Shown here: positions 10,978-21,179 of the stretch, one piece after another
Layout of the letters: the number at the start of each line of letters is the position of its first letter
How positions within the stretch are numbered: position 1 is the stretch's first letter
Assembly (NCBI GenBank): GCA_026122225.1
Contig: JANEZZ010002682.1
Coordinates: 496,001-560,000 of the forward strand
Direction of reading: 5' to 3'
Length of the DNA: 64,000 bases
Source: Heloderma charlesbogerti
Taxonomy: Eukaryota; Chordata; Lepidosauria; Squamata; Helodermatidae
Notes under the pieces: generated by a model
The model's input: the letters and a program-made list of their open reading frames with translations, nothing else
What the model was told of the DNA's origin: nothing
Databases searched by the model: none
Translations under genes and position numbers: made by a program

Positions 10978-12477
10978 ATGAGTGAAGTCAAGTGGGCCTT
11001 AGGAAGCATTAGTAACAACAAAGCTAGCGGAGATGACAGTATTCCAGCCGAGCTATTTAAAATCCTAAAAGATGATGCTGTTAAAGTGCTGCATTCAATA
11101 TGCCAACAAATCTGGAACACTCAACAGTGGCCACAAGACTGGAAAAGGTCAGTTTACATTCCAATTCCAAAGAAGGGCAACGCCAAAGAGTGTTCAAACT
11201 ACCGCACCATTGCGCTCATTTCACATGCCAGCAAGGTGATGCTCAAAATCCTACAAGCTAGGCTTCAGCAGTATGCGAACCGAGAACTACCGGAAGTACA
11301 AGCTGGGTTTAGAAGAGGCAGAGGAACTAGAGATCAAATCGCCAACATTTGCTGCATCATGGAGAAAGCAAGAGAATTCCAGAAAAACATCTATTTCTGC
11401 TTCATTGACTACACTAAAGCCTTTGATTGTGTGGATCACAACAAACTGTGGCAAATTCTTAAAGTGATGGGAGTACCAGACCACCTTACCTGTCTCCTGA
11501 GAAACCTGTACCAGGGTCAAGAAGCAACAGTAAGAACCAGACATGGAACAACCGATTGGTTCAAAATTGGGAAAGGAGTACGACAAGGCTGCATATTGTC
11601 ACCCTGCTTATTTAACTTATATGCAGAGTACATCATGAGAAATGCCGGTTTGGAGGAATCACAGGTCAGAATTAAGATTGCCAGGAGAATTATCAACAAC
11701 CTCCGATATGCAGACGATACCACCCTAATGGCAGAAAGCGAAGAGGATCTCAAGAGCCTCTTGTTGAGGGTGAAAGAGGAGAGTGCAAAAGCTGGTTTGA
11801 AACTCAATATTAAAAAAACTAAGATCATGGCATCTGGACCCATCACTTCCTGGCATATAGAAGGGGAAGAAATGGAAACAGTGACAGATTTTACTTTCTT
11901 GGGCTCCAAGATCACCGCAGACGGTGACTGTAGCCATGAAATTAAAAGATGCTTACTCCTTGGGAGGAAAGCTATGGCAAACCTAGACAGCATAGTAAGA
12001 AGCAGAGACATCACCTTGCCGACAAAGGTCCGTCTAATCAAAGCTATGGTTTTCCCAGTAGTAATGTATGGCTGTGAGAGCTGGACTATAAGGAAGGCTG
12101 AGCGCCGAAGAATTGATGCTTTCGAACTGTGGTGCTGGAGAAGACTCTTACGAGTCCCCTGGACTGCAAGGAGGTCAAATCAGTCCATCCTAAAGGAAAT
12201 CAACCCTGACTGCTCATTGGAAGGACAGATAATGAAGCTGAAGCTCCAATATTTTGGCCACCTAATGCGAAGAGAAAACTCCCTGGAAAAGACCCTGATG
12301 CTGGGAAAGACTGAAGGCAAAAGGAGAAGGGGACGGCAGAGGATGAGATGGCTAGATAGCATCACGGATGCAATGAATATGAACTTGAGCACGCTCCGGG
12401 AGAGAGCGCAGGACAGGAAGGCCTGGCGTGCTATGGTCCATGGGGTCACGAAGAGTCGGACACGACTGAACGACTGA
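10978..12477 (+). CDS. BovB reverse transcriptase, N-truncated open frame
   Basis: Open frame of 499 codons whose ATG comes from the junction with flanking DNA, so the true polyprotein start is missing. RT motifs are in order: IPAELF near residue 22, YIPIPKKG at 60, AGFRRGRGTRDQ at 109, catalytic FIDYTKAFD near 142-150, VRQGCILSP at 201, and the YADD active site at 244-247. The C-terminal zinc-like and basic region ends KSRTRLND. The N-terminal AP-endonuclease domain of a complete BovB protein is absent, so autonomous retrotransposition is not expected. The frame has all the catalytic aspartates seen in the family. Confidence 0.88.
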   Translation: MSEVKWALGSISNNKASGDDSIPAELFKILKDDAVKVLHSICQQIWNTQQWPQDWKRSVYIPIPKKGNAKECSNYRTIALISHASKVMLKILQARLQQYANRELPEVQAGFRRGRGTRDQIANICCIMEKAREFQKNIYFCFIDYTKAFDCVDHNKLWQILKVMGVPDHLTCLLRNLYQGQEATVRTRHGTTDWFKIGKGVRQGCILSPCLFNLYAEYIMRNAGLEESQVRIKIARRIINNLRYADDTTLMAESEEDLKSLLLRVKEESAKAGLKLNIKKTKIMASGPITSWHIEGEEMETVTDFTFLGSKITADGDCSHEIKRCLLLGRKAMANLDSIVRSRDITLPTKVRLIKAMVFPVVMYGCESWTIRKAERRRIDAFELWCWRRLLRVPWTARRSNQSILKEINPDCSLEGQIMKLKLQYFGHLMRRENSLEKTLMLGKTEGKRRRGRQRMRWLDSITDAMNMNLSTLRERAQDRKAWRAMVHGVTKSRTRLND

Positions 12478-12493
12478 ACAACAACAACACTGG
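10979..12493 (+). mobile_element. BovB (RTE) LINE, 5'-truncated copy 1
   Basis: 3' half of a BovB retrotransposon. It starts abruptly at AGTGAAGTCAAGTGGGCC and ends with the BovB tail GACTGAACAACAACAAC. The reverse-transcriptase frame is uninterrupted for the whole length, which implies a recent insertion. The endonuclease part is missing, as expected for target-primed reverse transcription that stopped early. No clear target duplication could be read. Confidence 0.93.
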
Positions 12494-12894
12494 GAGAGGA
12501 TTGTGTCCCCAGCTGCCCCAGAATATCTCCTTTTTATAAATTAAAAACTCAGGTGGGGGAAAGGAAGGAATCACACAGAAACCCCTTGAAAAGTCTTGAC
12601 ATAAAAGCAAAATGAATGGCATATTATTCTAGATTCATGATGACAAAATTAGCTCTGGGAACCTACTTCCATTCCTGGGGTTTAGACCTGGTGAGGTAAT
12701 AATGATGGCAGTGCTTCTGAGCATGCACGAAGTGGCTTTCCTTGTACACTGAGTAAGCACAACTCCACATCTGGGATTAGGGTAAACCACAGCTTATTTC
12801 CAAGCAAATATGAGCCTCAGCACCTCCGGTTTTACAAATTTAGAATAGCTAACACTCTTAAGTACCTTCTATGCAACCTTTAATAAATAAGAAC

Positions 12895-12960
12895 TAGGTA
12901 GACATACTGGACTAGATGGACCAATACTCTAACCTCACATAAGGCCATTTCCTATGTTTC
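12895..12960 (+). mobile_element. tRNA-derived SINE, 3' fragment
   Basis: TACTGGACTAGATGGACCAA, then ATAAGGCCATTTCCTATG, equal to the 3' end of the SINE family; the tRNA head is missing. Confidence 0.65.
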
Positions 12961-13082
12961 ACCCTGAGCCTTTAAGACAGGGTGGGCTATATATTTAAAT
13001 GAAGGCAGCTGACAGCAAATCGCTAACAGCTAAGCATTCAGAAGTACCCAGTTTGCATTGCAGCTTTGTTTGCTGCAAACTC

Positions 13083-13228
13083 ACTAGCTGGCCTTAGGCA
13101 GGCCCCAGTTTTCTCACCTGCAGGATGGGGGAATAATAATTCTGGCCTACCTTACAGGCTCATTGTGAGGACAACAAATGCTATGGACATTGGAAAGTGT
13201 TGTATAAATGCTAAGTATTATAATAAAG
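13083..13228 (+). mobile_element. MIR-like SINE
   Basis: Contains the core pattern of MIR elements: GGCCTTAGGCAGGCCCCAG, TTTTCTCACCTGCAGGATGG, GGAATAATAATTCTGGCC, then TTGTGAGGACAAC and TATAAATGCTAAGTATTATA. Ancient amniote SINE type, plus strand. Confidence 0.8.
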
Positions 13229-14156
13229 AAATCATGATTAACCGTGGGCTAAATGATCACAGGGAGTCTGGAATTAAGGGGTTCTAGAGAATGGGGTTCA
13301 TGTAAAACAGCTTTCCCCAACTACAACTCCTATCTTCCCTGATCATTAGCCATGCTGACTAGAGCTGGTGGGAATTCTCTCCAAAATAATCTGGAGGACA
13401 TCAGGATGGGAAAGATGGATATAGAAGATCTTCTCCCATTTATTGTCATTTAGCTTTTATTATGCATCATGAGACCCAAACTCATTAACATTTCTAAGGC
13501 TGCAATCCTGTGCATGCTTAGACAGAAGAACATGCTACATGGGGAATGCTGGGAGTTATAGGACTATTTTCTGTCTAAACATGCATGGGATTGTGCTCCA
13601 GGAAGGGCAAAGACTTTTATTTCGTGGGCCTATCGTTCTGAATTAACTTCTCAGTGTGTTATGGGGTTGCTGTTTCTTGGCTTTTGCTTTTTAAAATCCT
13701 CCCCTACTGTTCATTGTACCCATGTTCTATAGACCCTATTCTCCATTGTTTATCTGCAGTGAACAAAACAGTCAATGAAATCGCTGGGAAAGAAACTGAT
13801 GTAGTCAAGTCTCTTTCTGTCCATGTTGCAACACTACAGAAATATTTTCTTTGACTAAAAGGGACTTGTCTTCTTTTCTTTTCTCCTTTTCCTTTTAATC
13901 TCAAACAGTGCACAACTGACAGACATTGCCAAGTAGTGATGTGACTTCACTTCTTCAACAGGTCGGCTGCTACTCAGCAAAATGGTGAATAAGCTGGTGA
14001 CAATGAACAATCTGAATCCAACGAGATTAGTGCCCAGAGGTGGGGGATGGATTGCTTGCCTTTTAACAAGTCATGCTGAGAGAGAAGTTAACATCTGAAG
14101 ATGCCATACATTCATTAACACCTTCGCCTGCCTCACCTATTCTGATTAGCAGAGGC

Positions 14157-14287
14157 TCTCCGGGGGTCCCTGAGTCAGGGGTCTTTCCCAGCCCTTTACC
14201 CAAGATCCCTTTTTAACTCAGGATGCTGTGGACCAAACCTTTCTTCATGCAAAACATGTGCTCTGCCCTTGAGTGACTCCATAAAAG
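14157..14287 (-). mobile_element. tRNA-derived SINE
   Basis: Minus-strand copy: GGGGTCTTTCCCAGCCC in the body, then CAAAACATGTGCTCTGCCCT and TGAGTGACTCCAT at the head. Diverged. Confidence 0.7.
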
Positions 14288-14472
14288 CTGCCATCCAGCA
14301 TTATACATTAGAGGTTTTGCAGGCTACTGGTGGTGGTCTGCAAACTTCATTCAAGTAGCATATTTCCATCACAAGTAGCCTGTCACATGCCTTTCTCTCC
14401 ATTAATTTGCCTGACCCCCTTTTAAATCCATCTACCCTCACATGAACCTGAAACATGTCCCTATCCACACAG

Positions 14473-16218
14473 TATTTGTTGTTCAGTCGTTCAGTCGTGT
14501 CCGACTCTTCGTGACCCCATGGACCATAGCACGCCAGGCCTTCCTGTCCTGCGCTCTCTCCCGGAGCGTGCTCAAGTTCATATTCATTGCATCCGTGATG
14601 CTATCTAGCCATCTCATCCTCTGCCGTCCCCTTCTCCTTTTGCCTTCAGTCTTTCCCAGCATCAGGGTCTTTTCCAGGGAGTTTTCTCTTCGCATTAGGT
14701 GGCCAAAATATTGGAGCTTCAGCTTCATTATCTGTCCTTCCAATGAGCAGTCAGGGTTGATTTCCTTTAGGATGGACTGATTTGACCTCCTTGCAGTCCA
14801 GGGGACTTGTAAGAGTCTTCTCCAGCACCACAGTTCGAAAGCATCAATTCTTCGGCGCTCAGCCTTCCTTATAGTCCAGCTCTCACAGCCATACATTACT
14901 ACTGGGAAAACCATAGCTTTGATTAGACGGACCTTTGTCAGCAAGGTGATGTCTCTGCTTCTTACTATGCTGTCTAGGTTTGCCATAGCTTTCCTCCCAA
15001 GGAGCAAGCGTCTTTTAATTTCATGGCTACAGTCACCGTCTGCAGTGATCTTGGAGCCCAAGAAAGTAAAATCTGTCACTGCTTCCATTTCTTCCCCTTC
15101 TATATGCCAGGAAGTGATGGGGCCAGATGACATGATCTTAGTTCTTTTAATGTTGAGTTTCAAACCAGCTTTTGCACTCTCCTCTTTCACCCTCAACAAG
15201 AGGCTCTTGAGATCCTCTTCGCTTTCTGCCATTAGGGTGGTATCGTCTGCATATCGGAGGTTGTTGATAATTCTCCCGGCAATCTTAATTCCGACCTGTG
15301 ATTCATCCAACCCGGCATTTCTCATGATGTACTCTGCATATAAGCAGGGTGACAATATGCAGCCTTGTCGTACTCCTTTCCCAATTTTGAACCACTCGGT
15401 TGTTCCATGTCTGGTTCTTACTGTTGCTTCTTGACCCTGGTACAGGTTTCTCAGGAGACAGGTAAGGTGGTCTGGTACTCCCATCACTTTAAGAATTTGC
15501 CACAGTTTGTTGTGATCCACACAATCAAAGGCTTTAGCGTAGTCAATGAAGCAGAAATAGACGTTTTTCTGGAATTCTCTTGCTTTCTCCATGATGCAGC
15601 AAATGTTGGCGATTTGATCTCTAGTTCCTCTGCCTCTTCTAAACCCAGCTTGTACTTCCAGTAGTTCTCGGTTCGCATACTGCTGAAGCCTAGCTTGTAG
15701 GATTTTGAGCATCACCTTGCTGGCATGTGAAATGAGCGCAATTGTGCGGTAGTTTGAACACTCTTTGGCGTTGCCCTTCTTTGGAATTGGAATGTAAACT
15801 GACCTTTTCCAGTCTTGTGGCCACTGTTGAGTGTTCCAGATTTGTTGGCATATTGAATGCAGCACTTTAACAGCATCATCTTTTAGGATTTTAAATAGCT
15901 CAGCTGGAATACTGTCATCTCCGCTAGCTTTGTTGTTACTAATGCTTCCTAAGGCCCACTTGACTTCACTCTCTAGGATGTCCGGCTCAAGTTCAGTGAC
16001 CGCACTATCATGGCTATCAGGGACATTCAGATCTTTCCTGTATAGTTCTTCTGTGTATTCTTGCCACCTCTTTTTAATCTCATCTGCTTCTGTTAGGTCC
16101 CTGCCTTTTTTGTCCTTTATCATGCCCGTCTTTGCACAAAACGTTCCCTTGAGATCTCCAATTTTCTTGAAGAGATCTCTAGTCTTTCCCATTCTGTTGT
16201 TTTCCTCAATTTCTTTGC
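14473..16218 (-). mobile_element. BovB LINE, 5'-truncated copy 2
   Basis: Minus-strand BovB. Its 3' terminus (GTTGTTCAGTCGTTCAGTCG read on plus) lies at about 14477 and it is cut at its 5' side at about 16218, within the stretch encoding KEIEENN. It is in opposite orientation to copy 1, 2 kb away. The two are close in sequence, and this copy lacks three RT codons that copy 1 keeps. Confidence 0.93.
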
Positions 16219-16255
16219 ACGCAAAGACAATAGGCGAGCCATCCTGGTTGACCAC
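14483..16255 (-). CDS. BovB reverse transcriptase, open frame with short deletion
   Basis: Uninterrupted frame of 590 codons on the minus strand. The first about 13 residues (MVNQDGSPIVFAC) come from flanking genomic DNA; BovB homology starts at KEIEENN. It then carries the linker (MGKTRDLFKKIGD), the RT core with FIDYAKAFD near residue 236-244, VRQGCILSP, and YADD at about 335-338, through to KSRTRLND. Compared with the copy at 10979 it reads SPCLYAEY instead of SPCLFNLYAEY, a clean 9-nt in-frame loss just after the QG motif. The endonuclease domain is missing. Absence of any stop over 1.7 kb argues for a young insertion. Confidence 0.87.
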   Translation of the reverse strand: MVNQDGSPIVFACKEIEENNRMGKTRDLFKKIGDLKGTFCAKTGMIKDKKGRDLTEADEIKKRWQEYTEELYRKDLNVPDSHDSAVTELEPDILESEVKWALGSISNNKASGDDSIPAELFKILKDDAVKVLHSICQQIWNTQQWPQDWKRSVYIPIPKKGNAKECSNYRTIALISHASKVMLKILQARLQQYANRELLEVQAGFRRGRGTRDQIANICCIMEKAREFQKNVYFCFIDYAKAFDCVDHNKLWQILKVMGVPDHLTCLLRNLYQGQEATVRTRHGTTEWFKIGKGVRQGCILSPCLYAEYIMRNAGLDESQVGIKIAGRIINNLRYADDTTLMAESEEDLKSLLLRVKEESAKAGLKLNIKRTKIMSSGPITSWHIEGEEMEAVTDFTFLGSKITADGDCSHEIKRRLLLGRKAMANLDSIVRSRDITLLTKVRLIKAMVFPVVMYGCESWTIRKAERRRIDAFELWCWRRLLQVPWTARRSNQSILKEINPDCSLEGQIMKLKLQYFGHLMRRENSLEKTLMLGKTEGKRRRGRQRMRWLDSITDAMNMNLSTLRERAQDRKAWRAMVHGVTKSRTRLND

Positions 16256-16383
16256 TCAGTCTGTCTGTCCAAGCTACGCTTTACCAAGGCCCCTGTTCCT
16301 GCACAGGGACTGAGGTTTTCCCAACCCTTATCCTTAAGGCTTAACCCTCTACCTTGGCAGTACCATCACCCACTATGTCTTGC

Positions 16384-16462
16384 GGTAGTGAATTGTGGTG
16401 GTCCCTGGGGATTGAACCTGAAATTTTCTGCATGCAAAAGTATGAGCTCTATGAAGCACTGA
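16384..16462 (-). mobile_element. tRNA-derived SINE, 5' part
   Basis: CCTGGGGATTGAACCTGAAA contains the reverse B box, then TCTGCATGCAAAAGTATGAG and GCACTGAGC. Interrupted close by on the right by the family C element at 16481. Confidence 0.7.
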
Positions 16463-16480
16463 GCTGGGGAGGGGAACAAG

Positions 16481-16748
16481 CAGGTCCAGTCCTACCATTA
16501 GGCAGGGTGAGGCAGTCACCTCAGGCAGCAGATGCTCGGAGGCAGCAGCAAGGTGTTCAAGGAGAAAATTGTGTGCCACACAGCCTACTCTGCACCTCCT
16601 AAGTATTCCTGCTTCCTTCAAATTTTGTCCAGTCATTAGCACTGAAGACAGATTCATCTGCCAGTCCAGTCTGCTTTTGTACACTGAATGGGAGGGGGCA
16701 CCGTCTTGTCCTTTGCCTCAGGCAGCAAAATGTCTTGGGTTGGCCCTG
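16481..16748. mobile_element. hAT-like element family C, copy 2
   Basis: 268 bp from CAGGTCCAGTCCTACC to GGGTTGGCCCTG, with perfect 8-bp duplication GGAACAAG (16473-16480 and 16749-16756). Shares CAGGCAGCAAAATGTCTTGG near the right end with copy 3. No coding capacity. Confidence 0.92.
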
Positions 16749-16853
16749 GGAACAAGGCCCCAAACTTTTAATTGTGAGTTGTCTTGATGGCTGCACCAGG
16801 CTGGCATCCAAATCACACATTTCAGGCTTGCTGACTCATGCAGGCCTTGCATA

Positions 16854-17935
16854 GAATCATAGAATCATAGAATAGTAGGGTTGGAAGGGGCCTACAAGGC
16901 CATCGAGTCCAACCCCCTGCTCAATGCAGGAATCCAAGTCAGAGCATCCCTGACAAATGGCTGTCCAGCCTCGTCTTGAAGGCCTCCAGTGTGGGAGAGC
17001 CCACACCTCCCCAGGTAATTGGTTCCATTGTCGTATTGCTCTTACAGTCAGGAAGTTTTTCCTGATGTTCAGCCGGAATCTGGCTTCCTGTAACTTGAGC
17101 CCATTATTCTGTGTCCTGCACTCTGGGATGATCAAGAAGAGATCCTGGCCTTCTTCTCTGTGACAACCTTTCAAATACTTGAAGAGTGCTATCATATCTC
17201 CCCTCAGTCTTCTGTTGTCAGGGCTAAACATTCCCAGTTCTTTCAGTCTCTCTTCATAGGGCTTTGTTTCCAGTCCCCTGATCATCTTTGTTGCCCTCCT
17301 CTGAACCCTCTCCAGTTTGTCTTCATCCTTCTGCAAGTGTGGTACCCAGAACTGGGCACAGTACTCCAGATGAGGCCTAACCAGTGCTGAGTAGAGGGGA
17401 ACTAGTACTTCCCGGGATTTGGAAGCTATGCTTCTATTAATGCAGCCCAAAATAGCATTTGCCTTTTTTGCAGCCACATCCCATTGTTGGCTCATATTCA
17501 GCTTGTGATCGACAACGATTCCAAGATCCTTCTCGCTTGTAGTGTGGTGGAGCCACATATCCCCCATCTTGTAACTGTGCATTTGGTTTCTTTTTCCTAG
17601 GTGCAGAACTTGGCATTTATCCCTATTAAATGTCATTCTGTTGTTTTCTGCCCAGCGCTCCAGTCTATCCAGATCACTTTGAATTTTGTTTCTGTCTTCC
17701 AAAGTATTAGTTATCCCACCCAATTTTGTGTCATCTGCAAATTTGATCAGCATTCCCTGCAGCTCCTCCTCCAAGTCATTAATAAAAATGTTGAAGAGCA
17801 CTGGGCCCAGGACTGAGCCCTGCGGTACCCCACTCCTTACCTCGCCCCAGTTTGAGAAGGTCCCATTGATAAGCACTCTTTGAGTCTGATTCTGTAGCCA
17901 ATTCTGTAGCATTGTTGCTTGATTTCTAAATATAA
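16854..17935 (-). mobile_element. CR1 LINE, 5'-truncated, with RT frame
   Basis: Minus-strand CR1. The 3' end shows the typical repeated ATTCTATGATTCTATGAT on the element strand. A 351-codon frame (16857-17912) encodes the CR1 RT part: SGVPQGSVLGPVLFNIF, the FADD catalytic box (KFADDTKLGG), the thumb and the conserved end (RPHLEYCAQFW, RATKMIRGL, FRLNIRKNFLTVRAIRQWN). The frame keeps reading past the natural end into the 3' UTR. Upstream RT and endonuclease are missing. Confidence 0.92.
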
Positions 17936-17960
17936 TACTCCTTTGAACATTTCGGAGGAT

Positions 17961-18170
17961 TTCATAGAATCATGGAAAGATAGAATAGTAGGATTGGAAG
18001 GGGCCTATAAGACCATCAAGTCCAACCCCTGCTCAATGCAGAAATCTAAGTCAAAGTATCCCTGACAGATGGCTGTCCTGCTTCATCTTGAATGCCTCCA
18101 GTGTGGGAGAGTCTGCTACCTCCCTAGGGAATTGGTTCCATTGTCGTATTGCTCTAACAGGCTCTTCAGG
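17961..18170 (-). mobile_element. CR1 3' fragment
   Basis: A second minus-strand CR1 3' end directly beside the longer copy (AGAATAGTAGGATTGGAAGG, GACCATCAAGTCCAACC, then the VRAIRQWNQFPREV coding stretch). It ends at about 18170 in unrelated DNA. It is a separate insertion because the 3' UTR is repeated. Confidence 0.85.
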
Positions 18171-18454
18171 AGTGCAGTGATGTGTGCATTCTGTGACACT
18201 GCACAGAAGGGCATAAAAAGTCAGAGAATGGAGCAACTGGCTGCAGAATTCTGTTTCCTGCATATCCCTGCTTTCATATTTTCATGTGAATCAACTTTCT
18301 AGTCCTTGTTGTGAAGGTATGCTTGAAAATGGGCGAATTATGCTGGTGAAACCTTGGGAAAGTGGGGCTTGAATGGCAATAATTAGAGGCTGTGAGGGCA
18401 CAGAATTTTAACTGGGGTGTGGGGAGAGTTGTCCTGGAGTTTCCACAGCTCTGC

Positions 18455-18560
18455 ATATACATTCTTTCCATTATCCTTACAGTAACTCTGTAAGGCAAGT
18501 TAGTATTTTTATACCGATATTTCAGGTGCTGGCAATAAGGCTGAGAGAAGAATGTGTTTG
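18455..18560 (-). mobile_element. MIR-like SINE fragment
   Basis: Minus-strand pattern CCTTACAGTAACTCTGTAAG, GCAAGTTAGTATTTTTATAC, then GCTGGCAATAAGGCTGAGAG, resembling the reverse of the MIR 3' half. Confidence 0.65.
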
Positions 18561-18576
18561 CATTAGTCTGCAGTTG

Positions 18577-18652
18577 TAAGTACACGTACTAGGGAGCAAC
18601 TCCCATTGAATTCAATGGGACTTACTCCCTAGTAAGTGTGCATAGGGTTACA
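18577..18652. repeat. Short palindromic repeat family F
   Basis: Core CAACTCCCATTGAATTCAAT followed by GGGACTTACTCCCTAGTAAG and GTGTGCATAGGGTTACACTA. The central CCCATTGAATTCAATGGG is a perfect 18-bp palindrome. Confidence 0.8.
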
Positions 18653-19751
18653 CTATCATTGGATTGAGGCAGAAGCAATAGCTGAACCCTGGGATCTTCT
18701 GCCTGCAAAGCAAAGTAAACCAGTGGTTTACAGTCCCTGTACAAAGAGCCAGGGATTTTGTCGCTGGGATACATTAGCTCTAAAAAGCAAGGGGTGCTGT
18801 GATGCAGCTCAATTCCATCCAGATAAGAAAGTGGATTTGTGGCAGGTCCCATTTTAATCTGTTGTAACCCCCAGTGGCACTGAGGTCCACAAATTTATTC
18901 TGGATTTATACCAGCTTCTCAAAAACAACTGTGCAATCCCCTTAGGAAGGCAAACAGGTCATCAGGATCTGTTTTTGTTCTCCCCAATGTCCCTACAACC
19001 ACTTAGGATGATGGTGCATAGTTTTTCAGCTTTGTTGCACCAAAGCCCTCTCACTTTTCTGGTTTGCTTGCTCTCTGTATATTTCCACATTTGTTCATAA
19101 CCTCCATGATAGAGGACACGTGGCTTCCTAGACAAAATGAATTGCACAAATAGCTGGGAAGAGCTGCTTTTTTCCCCTTTTCCTTTTATGGTTCTACTGC
19201 AGCCCCTGATAGTGCTGAAGAGCCAAGCTGCTTATCCAGTGGACATGGGGAGTGGCTTTCCTCTTCAACATGCATTGGAAACGTCAAAGAAACCCTCAGC
19301 TCCTTAGTATTTCCCCCTTTTATTTTAATTGCTATCTTGGGGCCTGCCTGGAAAACAGCTTCAAGGACCTGGATTATAGTTTAAGAACCACTGATTTAGG
19401 AGTTACACTGGTATGAAGAAGCAAAGGATCAAGATCAGGATCAGACTTTTTAATACCACTGTGGTATATGCATGCTTCTTAATCCCTATGCATAAGAACT
19501 TAATCCCACACTTAATCACTCTTTTACACATGTCTTCTGTCTTTCACAAGAGAACACCTTGAGTCAGAAGAGCTAAACATGAAACTGTCAAAAAGTTTCT
19601 TTATGTTTCTTTCAATGTCTTTAACTTTTCTGAAAGTTCTTTCAACTCTCAGTCCATCCCCACAAAAGCATCTCCATTTGCTGCTTGACATAATATAGGG
19701 GTGGGAGGAGATGCACAGGAGAGGATCAGCAGTTGGGAGGGAGGATCTGCA

Positions 19752-19966
19752 ACTTTCCCCAACTTGGTGCCCTCCAGGTGTGTTGGAGTTGTAGTCAAAC
19801 TGTACAACTCTCATCATTCCCAGACTTGGATCCAGGGGTTGGACTCGATGGTCTTATAGGCCCCTTCCAATCCTACTATTCTATAATTCTTGATTCAGAC
19901 AGTAACTCCCATCATCCCCAGTTGTAGTCCAACACATCTGGAGGGCACCAGGTTGGGGGAGACTGA
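19752..19966. repeat. Palindromic repeat family D with inserted CR1 tail
   Basis: Arms GGTGCCCTCCAGGTGTGTTG and ACACATCTGGAGGGCACCAG face each other around a centre that includes a CR1 terminus at 19828-19892. Confidence 0.75.
19828..19892 (+). mobile_element. CR1 3' tail fragment
   Basis: Plus-strand CR1 terminus (GGTTGGACTCGATGGTCTTA, then CCCCTTCCAATCCTACTATT). It sits within a palindromic repeat whose arms flank it (19752-19966). Confidence 0.75.
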
Positions 19967-20589
19967 CATAAACCATCAATGAGAATTTTAAGAGGACCAC
20001 ATGAAAATCCATGGTCCCCTGCTGAACCAGCTCACTGTACAAAATGCTATCTTGTCTTCATATTAATAAATTCAGAAGCAGGGGAAAACCCCTTCTTTTG
20101 CAGGAATTTACCATTAGAAATTTCAGAGGTGTATAAGTAGCGATTGGGAGGGAACAGATATTAATGCAGCGTGGCAAGAAGATAGACAGAAAAGCTTCTT
20201 AGGATGAATTATGTGGATAAAAATTTGAGACCTAAATCCTTATGGCAGAAGAAACAGTTATGCACATCTGATATTAGAAAGCACGGCACCAGTAGGAGCT
20301 ATTATGGGCTGTTTATTTTAGGGCAGAAACCACTGAAGAGAAGGAAAGAAATAAGCACTGGCAGTTAAAGTGCCCAGCTCACTTGTCATTCAACAATTGT
20401 TTTGTTTTGTTTTGGCCTGTGGTTTAACTGGGTGTATCAAGCCTCTAGATTTTTTTGACCCAACGTCAGAAACAATAGCCACAAATGAGTAGGTAATTCT
20501 AGGCATGTGACAAGTCATATTTGATGTGGGATGGGCACTTTTGTAGTTTAATCTTTCAACCTCCCCCCCCCCCAAGGCTGCCAACCTAA

Positions 20590-20686
20590 ATGTTAAAAAC
20601 AATATTTTAAATTGTTTTATTGTGTGTTGTTTGGTTTTAATTTTGTGAACCGCCCAGAGAGCTTCGGCTATTGGGCGGTATAGAAA

Positions 20687-20725
<39 letters not shown>

Positions 20726-20727
20726 AA
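20590..20727 (+). mobile_element. L2 LINE 3' tail
   Basis: AACCGCCCAGAGAGCTTCGG, then TATTGGGCGGTATAG and a long AAATAAAT run. Only the 3' UTR end is present. Confidence 0.85.
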
Positions 20728-20995
20728 TGTGTCTTTATTAGGATCTGTCCAAATGACACAAATACTACTCACTATTTTGTGACATTGGGGGGTGGTGGTG
20801 GTTGCAATAATGGCATTACTCAGCTGCGGATTTTGGTGCTTTTCTCATGGGCTGACACGGCTGCTTTCTGCATTGTAGCTTTCTGCATTCTAGCAAGTAA
20901 GTCCCATTTGAGCCAGTGGGATTTACTTCCAAGATAACATAGAACTAGAGTATGATTCTCTCTCTCTCTCTCCCCCTCTCGTGAAACTGCCTGAG

Positions 20996-21179
20996 CAGTG
21001 GAGGCGGGTGGCTCCGATGTCAGTGGGGTGATGAATCCACTCCAAGTTTCAGTCAGAACCAGTCAGAATTCTAAAGGAAATATCCAAGGTGAGGAAATCC
21101 TTTAGAGTTCTGTCTGGTTCTGACTGAAACCCAGAGCAGATTCACCACCCCACTGACATTGGAGCCACTGCCCCCACTG
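20996..21179. mobile_element. hAT MITE family A, copy 2
   Basis: 184-bp member of the same family (CAGTGGAGGCGGGTGGCTCC to GGAGCCACTGCCCCCACTG). The 8-bp duplication is TGCCTGAG / TGCTTGAG (7 of 8). The arms around TTTCAGTCAGAACCAGTCAG and CTGGTTCTGACTGAAA would fold into one long hairpin. Confidence 0.88.

Noticed and set aside
15365..15664. Long frames antisense to the BovB and CR1 copies
   Set aside because: They recur at the same place in every copy and mirror the RT frame on the other strand; they have no protein family of their own.
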